A DNA stretch of 64,000 nucleotides from Robertmurraya sp047302285 (GCF_047302285.1 NZ_CP154845.1:3286001-3350000), one strand, 5' to 3'. Counted from the stretch's first letter, positions 24,776 to 33,820 are shown. The notes: generated from the sequence alone by a model not told the origin. Made by a program: numbers and translations.

Positions 24776-26210
24776 CAAAGTAGAAGATATTATCAATCAA
24801 TTAAGTATTTGGTTTGAAGCCTCTTCAGATATTATTGTAAAAGAAAAAACGTATCAGGATATTACAATAAAATTTCTGTATTGCTCTCAATTAATTGACA
24901 TGAATAAGTTGAATGAAGTCATTTTTCCTGCTATTTATCATGTGTGGGAAAAGAATGGGGACGTAACTCATAATCAATTGAGCAATGTACTCGAAATAAG
25001 TAAACCCCAAAATTTGATGGACGCAAAAAAAGAGATAGAAGAAAAGCTCTTTTCAGGTGAATTACTCCTCTTTAGTCATGATTTGGATGACATACTTTTT
25101 ATTCCAGTATCTAAATTTCCAAAGAGAAGTCCTGAGGAATCAAATTTAGAATCCTCCGTTAGGGGACCAAGGGATGGACTAGTTGAAAATATTTCCGATA
25201 ATATGGCGTTAATTCGTCAGAGATTAAAAACCTCCTCTTTGAAGAGTATTGAATACTCCCTTGGAGAAAGGAGTAGGACCAAAATAGTGTTACTGTATAT
25301 TGACGATATTATCAACCCTTCTATTTTAGAAGATGTCAAAAAAAGATTGGAATCCATTAAAGTGGATATTATCATTAGCAGTTATGAAATTGAGGAAAGC
25401 CTATATGATAAAACTTTTTCTCTATTTCCTTTATTGGATCATTCTGGAAGGCCTGATTTTGCAGTGAAAGCCTTAACACAAGGTAGATTTGTCATTTTAG
25501 TAGATGGTAATCCAACCTGTTTAATAGGTCCCGCAAACTTTAACCAAACCTTCTACTCGCCTGAAGATATGCACGATAGTTTCTTTTACACAAGCATTGT
25601 TCGGGTTTTTCGGTTTATAGCGATTCTTATTACCATTTTTTTGCCTGGTTTTTATATCTCGTTAATATCCTATCAAATAGACCAACTGCCTTATTCACTT
25701 GTCGCTACCATATCGGCATCTCGGTTAGGTCTTCCACTCTCCGCTGCGATGGAGACATTTTTGATGCTCGCCTTATTTGAATTATTTAAGGAGGCTGGAC
25801 TGCGGCTCCCAAAACCTGTCGGTCAAACAGTCGCTGTTCTAGGTGGTTTATTTATCGGTGATGCAGCTATTCGTGCAGGATTAACCTCTCCTTCGTGTTT
25901 AGTCGTAATCTCAATTACAGTTATTTCAGGATATATACTTATTAATCAAACCATTTCAAACAATATCGTAATTTTACGGCTTTTTGTATTATTCATTTCA
26001 TCATTATTAGGATTATATGGCTTCTTTCTTGGCTTTTTCATCATTATCACTTCACTCGTTTCTTTACAAAGCTTTGGTTTTCCCTATTTAGCAAATCTAT
26101 CAAGACCTAATTCAGGTAATATCATCAAGTCATTTATTAGGGTACCACTTCAATTTATGAAGAAACGTAACCAAGCATATCAGCCTGTTGATGATACACA
26201 AAAGGAGTAG
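24756..26210 (+). CDS. GerAA-type spore germinant receptor subunit A
   Basis: A 484-aa GerA-family protein. It has a soluble N-terminal region (to about residue 280) with the conserved SSLKSIEYSLGERSRTKI segment and GRFVILVDGNPTCLIGP, then four to six membrane spans with the family SASRLGLPLSAAMETFLM and PKPVGQTVAVLGGLFIGDAA stretches. It forms the receptor complex with the B and C subunits encoded on either side. Confidence 0.93.
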   Translation: MKKKQTNKVEDIINQLSIWFEASSDIIVKEKTYQDITIKFLYCSQLIDMNKLNEVIFPAIYHVWEKNGDVTHNQLSNVLEISKPQNLMDAKKEIEEKLFSGELLLFSHDLDDILFIPVSKFPKRSPEESNLESSVRGPRDGLVENISDNMALIRQRLKTSSLKSIEYSLGERSRTKIVLLYIDDIINPSILEDVKKRLESIKVDIIISSYEIEESLYDKTFSLFPLLDHSGRPDFAVKALTQGRFVILVDGNPTCLIGPANFNQTFYSPEDMHDSFFYTSIVRVFRFIAILITIFLPGFYISLISYQIDQLPYSLVATISASRLGLPLSAAMETFLMLALFELFKEAGLRLPKPVGQTVAVLGGLFIGDAAIRAGLTSPSCLVVISITVISGYILINQTISNNIVILRLFVLFISSLLGLYGFFLGFFIIITSLVSLQSFGFPYLANLSRPNSGNIIKSFIRVPLQFMKKRNQAYQPVDDTQKE

Positions 26211-26213
26211 GAT

Positions 26214-27329
26214 ATGAAAAAGACGGTTCTTGTCACCATTTTATGGAGTGTGACTCTATATCTTGTTAGTTGTGATGCAAAAGAAATTCAAAGTCAAACT
26301 TATATTACAGGCATTGGGCTTGATTACAAAGATGGTGAATTTATCGTATTTACCCAAGCACAAAATTTTGCGAATATCGCAAAACAAGATGGAACTACAT
26401 CACTCCAAGAATCGGTCCCTATGTTAATTGGCGAAGCTAAGGCGAAGAGCATACAATCGGCTCTAAACCATTTAGAACAAAATGCGGCGATGCCGTTTTA
26501 CTACGGACATGTTAATACCATCCTTTTAAGCGAAAATGTCATAAAGGATCGTTTAAATTCTGTGATAGAATTTATTGGACAACATCCTTTCTTACGATAC
26601 AATATCTGGCTTTTTGGCACGAGGGAGAATATCAAGGAAATCATTTTGGGTGAAAGTTTTTTTAACTTCCCTTCGACTTTTACGATTATACACAATCCAA
26701 AATCACTTACAAAAAATAATTTTTTTATTCCTATTGAAGAGTATAATAAATTTATCTCCTCCTATTACGAGACAGCAGGTTCTTTTATCATTCCATCTAT
26801 TTCCATAAATGAATCAAATTTTTCCGAGAACGATAAGAAGAAAAATATATCAACTGTAACTGGCGGTTTTGCTATTTCAAAGCAAAAATTCAAAGGATGG
26901 ATAGAAAAAGAAGACTTAGTAGGAATAAAATGGTTATCAAAAGAAGCGAACAATATTCCATATTCGCTGTTTCAAGAGCAAGTTAGTTTGATGATACAAA
27001 ATCCTAAATCTATCGTTAAGGTCATTAGTGGCCCAACACCCAAATATTACTTTACTCTGAAAGTAGATGCTCAAATCACACAGAATCTGGATAATATTAG
27101 CAATGATAAAATAAGAAAGGAAGTAGAAAAGAAAATAAAAGAAGAAATTGTTAAAACCTTGAAGAAAAGTGAAGTAATACAAACTGATCTTTTAAATATA
27201 AGCGAAACGGCCTATCGACATTACTTAAATGAATGGGATATAAAAACGATTAATTCATTTAATAAAGATTCCATCAAAAAAATAGACGTAAAAGTTAAAA
27301 TTATTAAGACAGTACAATATAAAAGATAG
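26214..27329 (+). CDS. GerAC-type spore germinant receptor lipoprotein
   Basis: A 371-aa Ger(x)C-family protein. The signal peptide ends in the lipobox LVSC at residue 20, so it is lipidated and faces the outer side of the inner spore membrane. Family marks are TYITGIGLDYKDGEF and FYYGHVNTILLSE. It starts 4 nt after the A subunit stop and closes the operon. Confidence 0.92.
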   Translation: MKKTVLVTILWSVTLYLVSCDAKEIQSQTYITGIGLDYKDGEFIVFTQAQNFANIAKQDGTTSLQESVPMLIGEAKAKSIQSALNHLEQNAAMPFYYGHVNTILLSENVIKDRLNSVIEFIGQHPFLRYNIWLFGTRENIKEIILGESFFNFPSTFTIIHNPKSLTKNNFFIPIEEYNKFISSYYETAGSFIIPSISINESNFSENDKKKNISTVTGGFAISKQKFKGWIEKEDLVGIKWLSKEANNIPYSLFQEQVSLMIQNPKSIVKVISGPTPKYYFTLKVDAQITQNLDNISNDKIRKEVEKKIKEEIVKTLKKSEVIQTDLLNISETAYRHYLNEWDIKTINSFNKDSIKKIDVKVKIIKTVQYKR

Positions 27330-27551
27330 GTTGGCCCAAGACTGGGGTTATCTAATTTCTTGAAAATGTACACCGTAATAATTATGTGAGGGATTTATAT
27401 AGGTACTGCAAGATTTCATCTTGATACTGAAAAGGGAAATTCATCAAATAAATTGTATATTTTGAGATGTGAGGAAATGACTTAAATGAACTTAGAAATA
27501 AGGGTGAAAATTATGGTTAGTTGTTTGTTCAGTAATAGAGGAATATTCAAA

Positions 27552-27590
27552 TATAAAAGGGTTTCTGCGTGAGGCAGAAACCCTTTTATA
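27552..27590. terminator. Bidirectional terminator between the germination operon and tRNA-Val
   Basis: A perfect 17-bp stem (TATAAAAGGGTTTCTGC and its complement) with a 5-nt loop. It can end the plus-strand ger operon and the minus-strand tRNA transcript. Confidence 0.88.
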
Positions 27591-27613
27591 TAATATTTTA
27601 AGCGTTAAGTTAA

Positions 27614-27686
27614 TGACCTGTGAGGGACTTGAACCCCCGACCCCCACCCTGTCAAGGTGATGCTCTCCCAGCTGAGCTAACAGATC
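27614..27686 (-). tRNA. tRNA-Val (GAC)
   Basis: A complete cloverleaf of 73 nt: acceptor GATCTGT/ACAGGTC, D-arm GCTC AGCTGGGA GAGC, anticodon arm TCACC-TTGACAG-GGTGG with anticodon GAC, and T-loop TTCAAGT. CCA is not encoded. It stands alone behind a strong promoter. Its 3' end is repeated 6.1 kb away at 21492. Confidence 0.93.
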
Positions 27687-27707
27687 GTTTGATGAAGTAT
27701 AGATATT

Positions 27708-27735
27708 ATTATACTTGTCTAAAATAATTTGTCAA
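27708..27735 (-). promoter_or_regulatory. tRNA-Val promoter
   Basis: On the minus strand TTGACA (27735-27730), a 16-nt spacer and TATAAT (27713-27708) form a consensus sigma-A promoter ending 21 bp before the tRNA. Confidence 0.85.
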
Positions 27736-27758
27736 TAGATTTTATTATTGTAAAACAG

Positions 27759-27808
27759 GAACATATATTCTTTTTTTGTTGAATAAAGAACATAAGTTCG
27801 CATATAAT
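27759..27808 (+). promoter_or_regulatory. Promoter with LexA-like boxes for the small WYL-like gene
   Basis: TTGAAT (27779-27784), an 18-nt spacer and TATAAT (27803-27808) form a sigma-A promoter. In its spacer lies GAACATAAGTTC (27788-27799), a perfect GAAC-N4-GTTC palindrome as in Bacillus LexA boxes. A near copy, GAACATATATTC, lies at 27759-27770. This suggests DNA-damage control of the next gene. Confidence 0.55.
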
Positions 27809-27857
27809 AAGAACAAGAAGTCGCAATTTGCATTTAAACAGAAAGTGGTGAAGCTTC

Positions 27858-28079
27858 ATGAGTCATTTACTAACGAAGTCTCTAAATGAGCAGATTCCTG
27901 TTGAAATGATTTATATTTCTACTTCCAATCAAATTACACAACGAAAAATTATTGTGAAAGAAATAAACGGATCAAAAATCCGAGCATATTGCTATTTACG
28001 AAAGCAAACTCGTATTTTTAAGTCAAAGCAGATTTTATCCGTGATGCCAGTACGTACATTTCAACGAGAAATTAGTTAA
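27858..28079 (+). CDS. Small WYL-domain-like protein
   Basis: A 73-aa protein, MSHLLTKSLNEQIPVEMIYI..., with the beta-rich pattern of WYL-type ligand domains: EMIYISTSNQI, KIRAYCYLRKQTRIFK, SKQILSVMP. It lacks any DNA-binding domain. AAGTGGTGAAGC precedes the ATG. The promoter contains LexA-like boxes, so it may belong to the SOS response. A convergent terminator follows. The function is unknown. Confidence 0.7.
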   Translation: MSHLLTKSLNEQIPVEMIYISTSNQITQRKIIVKEINGSKIRAYCYLRKQTRIFKSKQILSVMPVRTFQREIS

Positions 28080-28080
28080 A

Positions 28081-28112
28081 AAGGAAGCTCTCATTCAAAT
28101 CGAGAACTTCCT
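28081..28112. terminator. Bidirectional terminator between convergent genes
   Basis: AAGGAAG-TCTC and GAGA-CTTCCTT pair with one mismatch around a 9-nt loop, followed by TTCTTT on the plus strand. It serves both the small WYL-like gene and the TRAP transporter operon. Confidence 0.75.
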
Positions 28113-28125
28113 TTCTTTACATTTA

Positions 28126-30084
28126 TTAGTTCGCCATTTCTGGTTTTGCTTTCCCTTTTCCATTAACAAAAAACTGTAAAGCGACGATGATCAAGAAGAT
28201 CACGAGTCCAATGATATCGGACATTCCCTCTGGATAAATCAGCATGAGACCACCGACAATCCCAAGAATTCGTTCTAACCAGTGTAACTTTCTTTGCCAG
28301 AATCCAATTACACCTGAGCCAATGGCCATCATACCTGCAATCGCCGTAAATACAATCCAAATTAGATGATACCAAGTAGTATCGATCATCAGCAATTCTG
28401 GTGAGAGCACGAACATATATGGAATGATGAATGCGGCTATCGCCAGCTTTGCTGAATTGACCCCTGTCTTGATCGGTTCTCCTCCGGACACCCCTGCTGC
28501 AGCAAAAGCAGCTAATGCAACTGGAGGTGTGATGTCTGCGACAATCCCAAAATAGAACACGAAAAGGTGTGCAGATAAATCAGGAATTCCTAGTAAAATG
28601 ATAGCTGGAGCCGCAATGGTTGATGTGATAACATAGTTTGCGGTAGTTGGTGAACCCATTCCAAGTACAATACATGCTACCATCGTCAGCATTAAAGTCG
28701 GTATTAGGGCACCACCTGCTAGGTCTAATAAACCGTTCGCAAGCTTTAAACCTAAACCTGTTTTTGTCACTACCCCGACGATAATCCCCGCTGCGGCAGT
28801 GGCTGCGGCAACACCAAGAGCCGTTCTCGCACCATCTACTAGCGCATTAATCATATCTTTAAAGCCGATTCGAGTTTCCTTACGAATCGCGCTTACTAAA
28901 ATCGTGATCACAATTGACCATAGAGCTGCACGAGTGACACTCATTCCGGTCATTAAAAGAACAATAACTGCTAAAATTGGTGTTAATAAGTAGATCTTTT
29001 TCAACACTTCTTTACGATTTGGCATTTCTTCTTTCTTTAAGCCTCGTAACCCAATTCGTTTTGCTTCAAAGTGTGTCATGATCCAAATTCCAGTAAAGTA
29101 TAATAGTGCTGGAATCGCTGCAGCTTTGGCGATTTCCCAATACGTAATTCCACCGATAAATTCCACCATCAAGAACGCTGCCGCTCCCATAATTGGTGGC
29201 ATTAACTGGCCTCCAGTTGAAGCCGCTGCCTCAACACCACCAGCAAATTCTTTCTTATAGCCAAGCTTTTTCATCATTGGAATTGTAAATGATCCGGAAG
29301 TTACAACGTTTGCCACAGAACTTCCACTAATGGTTCCTTGCAGGGCACTGGAGAAAATAGCAACCTTCGCTGGTCCACCTGTTTGCTTACCTGCAATCGA
29401 AACAGCCAAGTCATTAAAATATTGCCCGACTCCCGTTTTCACTAAAAATGCGCCAAACAATAAGAACAGGAAGATGAATGTAGCGGACACGCCTAAAGGT
29501 GTTCCCAAAATTCCTTCTGTTGTATAAAACATTGTTTGAATTAATCGTTCTGGTGACAACCCTCTATGTGCTAAGAAACCAGGCATTTGCGGTCCATATA
29601 GAGCATACAGTAAAAAGAGCCCTGCGATGATGGTAATCGGCATTCCAACAGCTCTTCTCGTTGCTTCAAGTACAAGTAAAACTGCTGCAACCCCAACATA
29701 AAAGTCTAACTGTGTAATAATACCAACCCTTGAAACTAAATCATCGATCATCAGTGGCCAGTAGGCACCAACTACAATGGCTGCAATCGCCAAAATGATG
29801 TCGTACCATGCTGGTTTCGTTTGAATTCCACGATTTTTCTTCCTTGCTGGAAAAAGCAAGAAGATAAGAGATAAGGCAAATCCTAGGTGGATGGAACGCT
29901 GTAATTGAGCCGTTAACACACCAAAGATCCCGGTATACAACTGGAATAAGGAAAAGGATAATAATCCAAGGAATACGATCCATTTAAATATTCCGCTTAA
30001 ATTTCTCGTGTTCGATTCAGGATCGTATTTTTCTAGTAATTTTTGCTGTTCTTCCTGTGACAATGTTTCCCCATTATGACTCAA
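28126..30084 (-). CDS. TRAP transporter fused permease (4TM/12TM), TAXI type
   Basis: A 652-aa membrane protein combining the small (DctQ-like, first about 150 aa) and large (DctM-like) subunits, as usual for TAXI-type TRAP systems. Signature stretches include SSVANVVTSGSFTIPMMKKLG, AAAFLMVEFIGG and GMGSPTTANYVITSTI. It uses an ion gradient to import the ligand held by the TAXI receptor encoded upstream. It overlaps the DUF1850 gene by 11 nt. Confidence 0.95.
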   Translation of the reverse strand: MSHNGETLSQEEQQKLLEKYDPESNTRNLSGIFKWIVFLGLLSFSLFQLYTGIFGVLTAQLQRSIHLGFALSLIFLLFPARKKNRGIQTKPAWYDIILAIAAIVVGAYWPLMIDDLVSRVGIITQLDFYVGVAAVLLVLEATRRAVGMPITIIAGLFLLYALYGPQMPGFLAHRGLSPERLIQTMFYTTEGILGTPLGVSATFIFLFLLFGAFLVKTGVGQYFNDLAVSIAGKQTGGPAKVAIFSSALQGTISGSSVANVVTSGSFTIPMMKKLGYKKEFAGGVEAAASTGGQLMPPIMGAAAFLMVEFIGGITYWEIAKAAAIPALLYFTGIWIMTHFEAKRIGLRGLKKEEMPNRKEVLKKIYLLTPILAVIVLLMTGMSVTRAALWSIVITILVSAIRKETRIGFKDMINALVDGARTALGVAAATAAAGIIVGVVTKTGLGLKLANGLLDLAGGALIPTLMLTMVACIVLGMGSPTTANYVITSTIAAPAIILLGIPDLSAHLFVFYFGIVADITPPVALAAFAAAGVSGGEPIKTGVNSAKLAIAAFIIPYMFVLSPELLMIDTTWYHLIWIVFTAIAGMMAIGSGVIGFWQRKLHWLERILGIVGGLMLIYPEGMSDIIGLVIFLIIVALQFFVNGKGKAKPEMAN

Positions 30085-30601
30085 TGATGTTCACTCCTTT
30101 CAATTGCTGAATGACGCTCAGCTTCCTCGTTTTAATACGCACCCATGTCCCTGGTTCTATGTAGTCTGAAAGAGAATATTCATTTGACTGAAAGATCACC
30201 CGATGATTTGCTCGAACCTGACCGATGCGAAGATCAATATAAGGAAAAGTTTGCTTCATATTTCTTATATAATATTTCCCATCAATCTCTTCAAAAGTCT
30301 CACCTTCTGAAGCATTAGACGGCATTCCGATTGCAAAATCTTCAAACATCAATTCATATTGTTGAATATTCCCATTTTTTATAATCTTGTAACTTTCGAG
30401 AACGTCAGAAAGATGGATCGAATGGGTATATTTAATTTTAAAAGCTTGTTCCTTTTTTAAAGGGATGTAGGCAAGTACTTCCTCCGTATTTTTGTATTCA
30501 AATACGAGTACCTGCTTAAATGGAATGAATACAAGAAATGTGATGAACAAAATTATGAGGGGTACTAAAAAGATGATACCTTTTCTTTGTTTCTTTTTCA
30601 T
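30074..30601 (-). CDS. DUF1850 protein associated with TAXI TRAP transporters
   Basis: A 175-aa protein with an N-terminal membrane segment (IIFLVPLIILFITFLVF) and an extracellular DUF1850 domain (KIKYTHSIHLSDVLESYKI). Such proteins are found almost only with TAXI-type TRAP genes. A longer frame starts at 30703, but the ATG at 30601 has GGTGGGG 5 nt upstream and begins directly with the MKKKQRKG anchor. Its role in transport is not known. Confidence 0.88.
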   Translation of the reverse strand: MKKKQRKGIIFLVPLIILFITFLVFIPFKQVLVFEYKNTEEVLAYIPLKKEQAFKIKYTHSIHLSDVLESYKIIKNGNIQQYELMFEDFAIGMPSNASEGETFEEIDGKYYIRNMKQTFPYIDLRIGQVRANHRVIFQSNEYSLSDYIEPGTWVRIKTRKLSVIQQLKGVNIIES

Positions 30602-30662
30602 GTAAACCCCACCTATAAAATGGCGTCTTTTTTTAGAAAAAATGATCTCTAAAAGATAAGTT

Positions 30663-30701
30663 GACCGGCTAATGAACCTATAAGAGGTTATACAGCCGGT
30701 C
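30663..30701. other. Hairpin between receptor and permease-side genes
   Basis: GACCGGCT and AGCCGGTC form a perfect 8-bp stem, with an inner AACCT/AGGTT pair. On the minus strand no T run follows, so it may only slow or process the transcript and favour excess receptor. It could also stop antisense transcription. Confidence 0.5.
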
Positions 30702-30746
30702 ATTTTTCAAATTATTTGAAGCTGCTAAACAAAGTCCTATTTAGCT

Positions 30747-31766
30747 TTAATATCCTTTTTCATCATAGTACTTTTGAGCACCTGGATGAATCTCAATACC
30801 AGTACCTTCTTTTGCTTTAGCTGGATCGATGACTTCCGCTTTTGCATGTTGTACTTTATCTAAGTTCTCGAAGATGGCCTTAGTGATTTGATAAACAGCA
30901 TCTTCAGAAAGACTATCCACAACTGCAAGCATAGCTGAAACCGCTACAGTTGGAACAGCATCTGCTAAGCCGTAAGTTCCAGCTGGGATTTCGTCATTAA
31001 CATAGTATGGATATTTCTCTTTTAATGCATCAATCTTGTCTTGGTCAAGTGGTACGATGACAACATCTGAAGTAGCTGATAAACCTTCAACAGCACCTGC
31101 TGGTGAACCAGCTGTAACGAATGCAGCGTCAATTGCTCCATCTTGGATTCCATCTGTAGATTCAGCGAAATCAAGATCTTGCTTTTGAATATCTTCAAGT
31201 GTTAATCCGTACACTTCAAGAATTTGTTCTGCGTTTAGAGCAGTACCTGAACCAGGAGCACCGATTGAAACTTTCTTACCCTTTAAGTCTTCAACGGATT
31301 TAATCCCAGTTTTTGCAGTTGTAACGATATGAATGGTTTCAGGATATAATGTCCCAATTGCTTGAACATTTTCTACTGCATTTCCTTCAAACATCGCTTT
31401 TCCTTCTGCCGCATAAGAAGCGATATCGGTTTGCGTAAATGCGATTTCTGCATCACCATTTTTTAAAGTGGTCATGTTTTCAGCAGAAGCACCAGATGTT
31501 TCTGAGTTTGTGTCGATACCCGTTTCGTCTTTAATAATACTAGCAAATGCCCCACCTAGTGGATAGTATGTACCACCAGTTCCACCAGTTAAAATGCTCA
31601 TGAAATCTGGAAGATCTGCACTTTCTTCTCCTGCTTGATCATCTGAATCAGTTCCACCATTATCAGCGCCATTACCTTCTTCACTGTCTCCACCACCACA
31701 TGCGGCTAAGAACATTGATAACGCCAACATTAAAACGGCTAGTAATAGAAATTGCTTCTTTTTCAT
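30747..31766 (-). CDS. TAXI-family TRAP transporter substrate-binding lipoprotein
   Basis: A 339-aa receptor. The signal peptide ends with the lipobox FLAACG, followed by an acidic Gly/Asp-rich linker. The body has the TAXI pattern ILTGGTGGTYYPLGGAFA and KGKKVSIGAPGSGTALNAEQ. In characterised relatives such receptors often bind glutamate-like or other carboxylates. The ligand here is unknown. It is first in the operon. Confidence 0.95.
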   Translation of the reverse strand: MKKKQFLLLAVLMLALSMFLAACGGGDSEEGNGADNGGTDSDDQAGEESADLPDFMSILTGGTGGTYYPLGGAFASIIKDETGIDTNSETSGASAENMTTLKNGDAEIAFTQTDIASYAAEGKAMFEGNAVENVQAIGTLYPETIHIVTTAKTGIKSVEDLKGKKVSIGAPGSGTALNAEQILEVYGLTLEDIQKQDLDFAESTDGIQDGAIDAAFVTAGSPAGAVEGLSATSDVVIVPLDQDKIDALKEKYPYYVNDEIPAGTYGLADAVPTVAVSAMLAVVDSLSEDAVYQITKAIFENLDKVQHAKAEVIDPAKAKEGTGIEIHPGAQKYYDEKGY

Positions 31767-31931
31767 TCGTTTTCCCCCTTATTTTTATTAGAGTTAATCT
31801 ATTTTATTTTATCACAGAATTATCTAATATTGTCAACTTATATAACATAAACCCATCTATAGCTACCTCCTCAAGTCTACTCATCTCCATATTTTCTAAG
31901 AGATAAAAGAATGTATTTCTTACCCTCCTGT

Positions 31932-31939
31932 GGTACAAT
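31932..31939 (+). promoter_or_regulatory. Extended -10 promoter of the esterase gene
   Basis: TGGTACAAT (TG-N-TACAAT) lies about 48 bp before the yjcH-like start. No good -35 is visible. Confidence 0.4.
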
Positions 31940-31986
31940 TCTCTGTAATTAATTCATAACAGTTTAGTAAAAAAGGAGGGACTCGC

Positions 31987-32715
31987 ATGGAATTTGCCAA
32001 AGGGAGAATTACAGAAATTGCATTTGAGAGCAAGGAGTTAAATGAAACGATTCCGATATTAATCTATCTACCAGCCTCATTCTCACCTTTATATAAATAT
32101 ACTCTACTGATCGCTCAGGATGGAAGAGATTACTTCCAACTTGGTCGTATAGGAAGAACAGCTGAAGAACTTTTAAATAATAGAGAGATTGAAAATATCA
32201 TCATTATAGGAATCCCCTATCATGATGTAAAAGATCGACGCAAAAAGTATCATCCAAATGGAGAACAAAATGAGGCATACATACGTTTCCTTGCAAGGGA
32301 GCTTGTTCCCTTTCTCGACGAACAGTTCCCTACCTATCAAATGGGCCAAGGTCGTGCTTTAATCGGGGATTCACTCGCTGCAACTGTCTCATTAAGAGCT
32401 GCCTTAAAGTTCCCTCATACATTTGGGAAAGTGATGTTGCAGTCACCTTATGTCAATGAAAAAGTCATGGAGGAAGTTGCTAATTTTGACCAGCCACACT
32501 TGCTCTCCATTTATCATGTCATTGGCAAGCAGGAGACTGAGGTTAAGACCACTGTTGCCAAAATTGAAGATTTCCTAACTCCGAATCGGGATTTGAATGT
32601 TGTGATTGAAAGTAAAGCCTTTCCATACTTTTATGAAGAATTCGAAGGAAATCACACTTGGACCTATTGGCAACCAGATCTAAAACGTGCCCTTAAGTTG
32701 ATGCTTCCTACCTAA
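31987..32715 (+). CDS. yjcH: Putative esterase (YjcH-like)
   Basis: An alpha/beta-hydrolase of the esterase D/Fes group, 242 aa. The nucleophile elbow is IGDSLAAT (GxSxx) near residue 125; IAQDGRDYF precedes it, and a C-terminal GNHTWTYW supplies the likely catalytic His. AAAGGAGG precedes the ATG. The downstream genes are yjcG and yjcF homologues, the same trio as in B. subtilis. The substrate is unknown. Confidence 0.88.
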   Translation: MEFAKGRITEIAFESKELNETIPILIYLPASFSPLYKYTLLIAQDGRDYFQLGRIGRTAEELLNNREIENIIIIGIPYHDVKDRRKKYHPNGEQNEAYIRFLARELVPFLDEQFPTYQMGQGRALIGDSLAATVSLRAALKFPHTFGKVMLQSPYVNEKVMEEVANFDQPHLLSIYHVIGKQETEVKTTVAKIEDFLTPNRDLNVVIESKAFPYFYEEFEGNHTWTYWQPDLKRALKLMLPT

Positions 32716-32762
32716 TTTTTAAATAGAGCAAACATTCTATTTGAGAAATGCCCCCCATTGTT

Positions 32763-32771
32763 TGCTATAAT
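32763..32771 (+). promoter_or_regulatory. Extended -10 promoter of yjcG-yjcF
   Basis: TGCTATAAT is a perfect extended -10 about 75 bp before the yjcG start. A TTGAGA lies 19 nt upstream. Confidence 0.55.
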
Positions 32772-32847
32772 AAAAATATGAAACGTTTTCAAGAAATTGG
32801 TATTAGCGTATGTTCCTGATAAATGATCAAATTTTGGAGGTTATACA

Positions 32848-33360
32848 ATGAAATACGGAATTGTTATTTTCCCATCCAAAGCTTTACAAGACAAAGCGAA
32901 TTCTTTTCGAAAAAGATATGACCCACATTATGCCTTGATTCCTCCTCATATCACCTTAAAAAGTACATTCGAAGTGACTGATACGGTTATTAAGGAAATG
33001 GCTGAACAATTGCATCAGACAGCTCAACGGTTTTCACCTTTTCAAATAAAAGTAACAAAGTTTAGCTCATTCCAACCTGTCAATAATGTTATTTATATGA
33101 AGGTAACACCAGAACCAGAGATTGTCGATTTACAAGAGGCAGTGACTTCTGTCGTTGCTAATAGTCCATCTGAATATGCTTTTGTCCCACATATCACGGT
33201 TGGCCAAAATCTCTCTAATGATGAACATTCAGATGTGTTTGGTTCCTTAAGACTTCAAACAGTCAATCATGAAGAAGCTGTGGATCGCTTCCACCTTCTT
33301 TATCAGCTTGAAAATGGCTCTTGGACCGTATATGAAACATTTCGTTTAGGAAAGGAATAG
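32848..33360 (+). CDS. yjcG: 2H phosphoesterase (2'-5' RNA ligase/LigT family), YjcG-like
   Basis: A 170-aa member of the two-histidine phosphoesterase superfamily. The paired catalytic motifs are PPHITLKS (near residue 34) and VPHITVGQ (near residue 114), both H-x-T. Such enzymes cleave cyclic or 2'-5' phosphodiester bonds; the physiological substrate in Bacillus is unsettled. GGAGG stands 8 nt before the ATG. It is followed by yjcF with a 6-nt gap. Confidence 0.93.
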   Translation: MKYGIVIFPSKALQDKANSFRKRYDPHYALIPPHITLKSTFEVTDTVIKEMAEQLHQTAQRFSPFQIKVTKFSSFQPVNNVIYMKVTPEPEIVDLQEAVTSVVANSPSEYAFVPHITVGQNLSNDEHSDVFGSLRLQTVNHEEAVDRFHLLYQLENGSWTVYETFRLGKE

Positions 33361-33366
33361 AGAAAC

Positions 33367-33807
33367 TTGAATTTATTACATGTAACGAATAAAGAAGAAT
33401 TAGAAGAAGTATATCGAGTTCGAAAAATCGTTTTTGTTGATGAACAAAATGTATCTGTTGAAGAAGAAATTGATCACCTTGAAGAGGAATCTACACATTT
33501 TCTTCTTCAGGATGATGGGGATTCTATTGGTGCTGGACGATTTCGAGTAGTTGATGGGTACGGCAAAGTGGAAAGAATTTGCGTCCTCAAACACAAGCGA
33601 AAAAGCGGTGCTGGACGAGCCATCATGGAAGGCATTGAAGCATACGCAAAAAAAGAAGGCATTGAGAAACTTAAACTAAATGCCCAAACACACGCCATCC
33701 CTTTTTATGAAGGCTTAGGATATGACGTGGTTTCAGAAGAATTTCTCGATGCAGGCATTCCACATAAAACCATGGTGAAATATATTTTTGAACACAAAAG
33801 AGCCTAA
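33367..33807 (+). CDS. yjcF: GNAT-family N-acetyltransferase, YjcF-like
   Basis: A 146-aa GCN5-type acetyltransferase. The acetyl-CoA-binding region reads VERICVLKHKRKSGAGRAI (R/Q-x-x-G-x-G/A), and the ELAT-type N-terminal VRKIVFVDEQNV suggests an ElaA-like fold. The start is TTG, translated in coupling with yjcG 6 nt upstream. The stop codon lies in the terminator stem. Confidence 0.88.
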   Translation: MNLLHVTNKEELEEVYRVRKIVFVDEQNVSVEEEIDHLEEESTHFLLQDDGDSIGAGRFRVVDGYGKVERICVLKHKRKSGAGRAIMEGIEAYAKKEGIEKLKLNAQTHAIPFYEGLGYDVVSEEFLDAGIPHKTMVKYIFEHKRA

Positions 33808-33820
33808 AGGGCTCTTTTTT
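33796..33820 (+). terminator. Terminator of yjcG-yjcF
   Basis: AAAAGAGCC and GGCTCTTTT form a 9-bp stem around 5 nt, followed by a run of T. It overlaps the yjcF stop codon. Confidence 0.88.
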
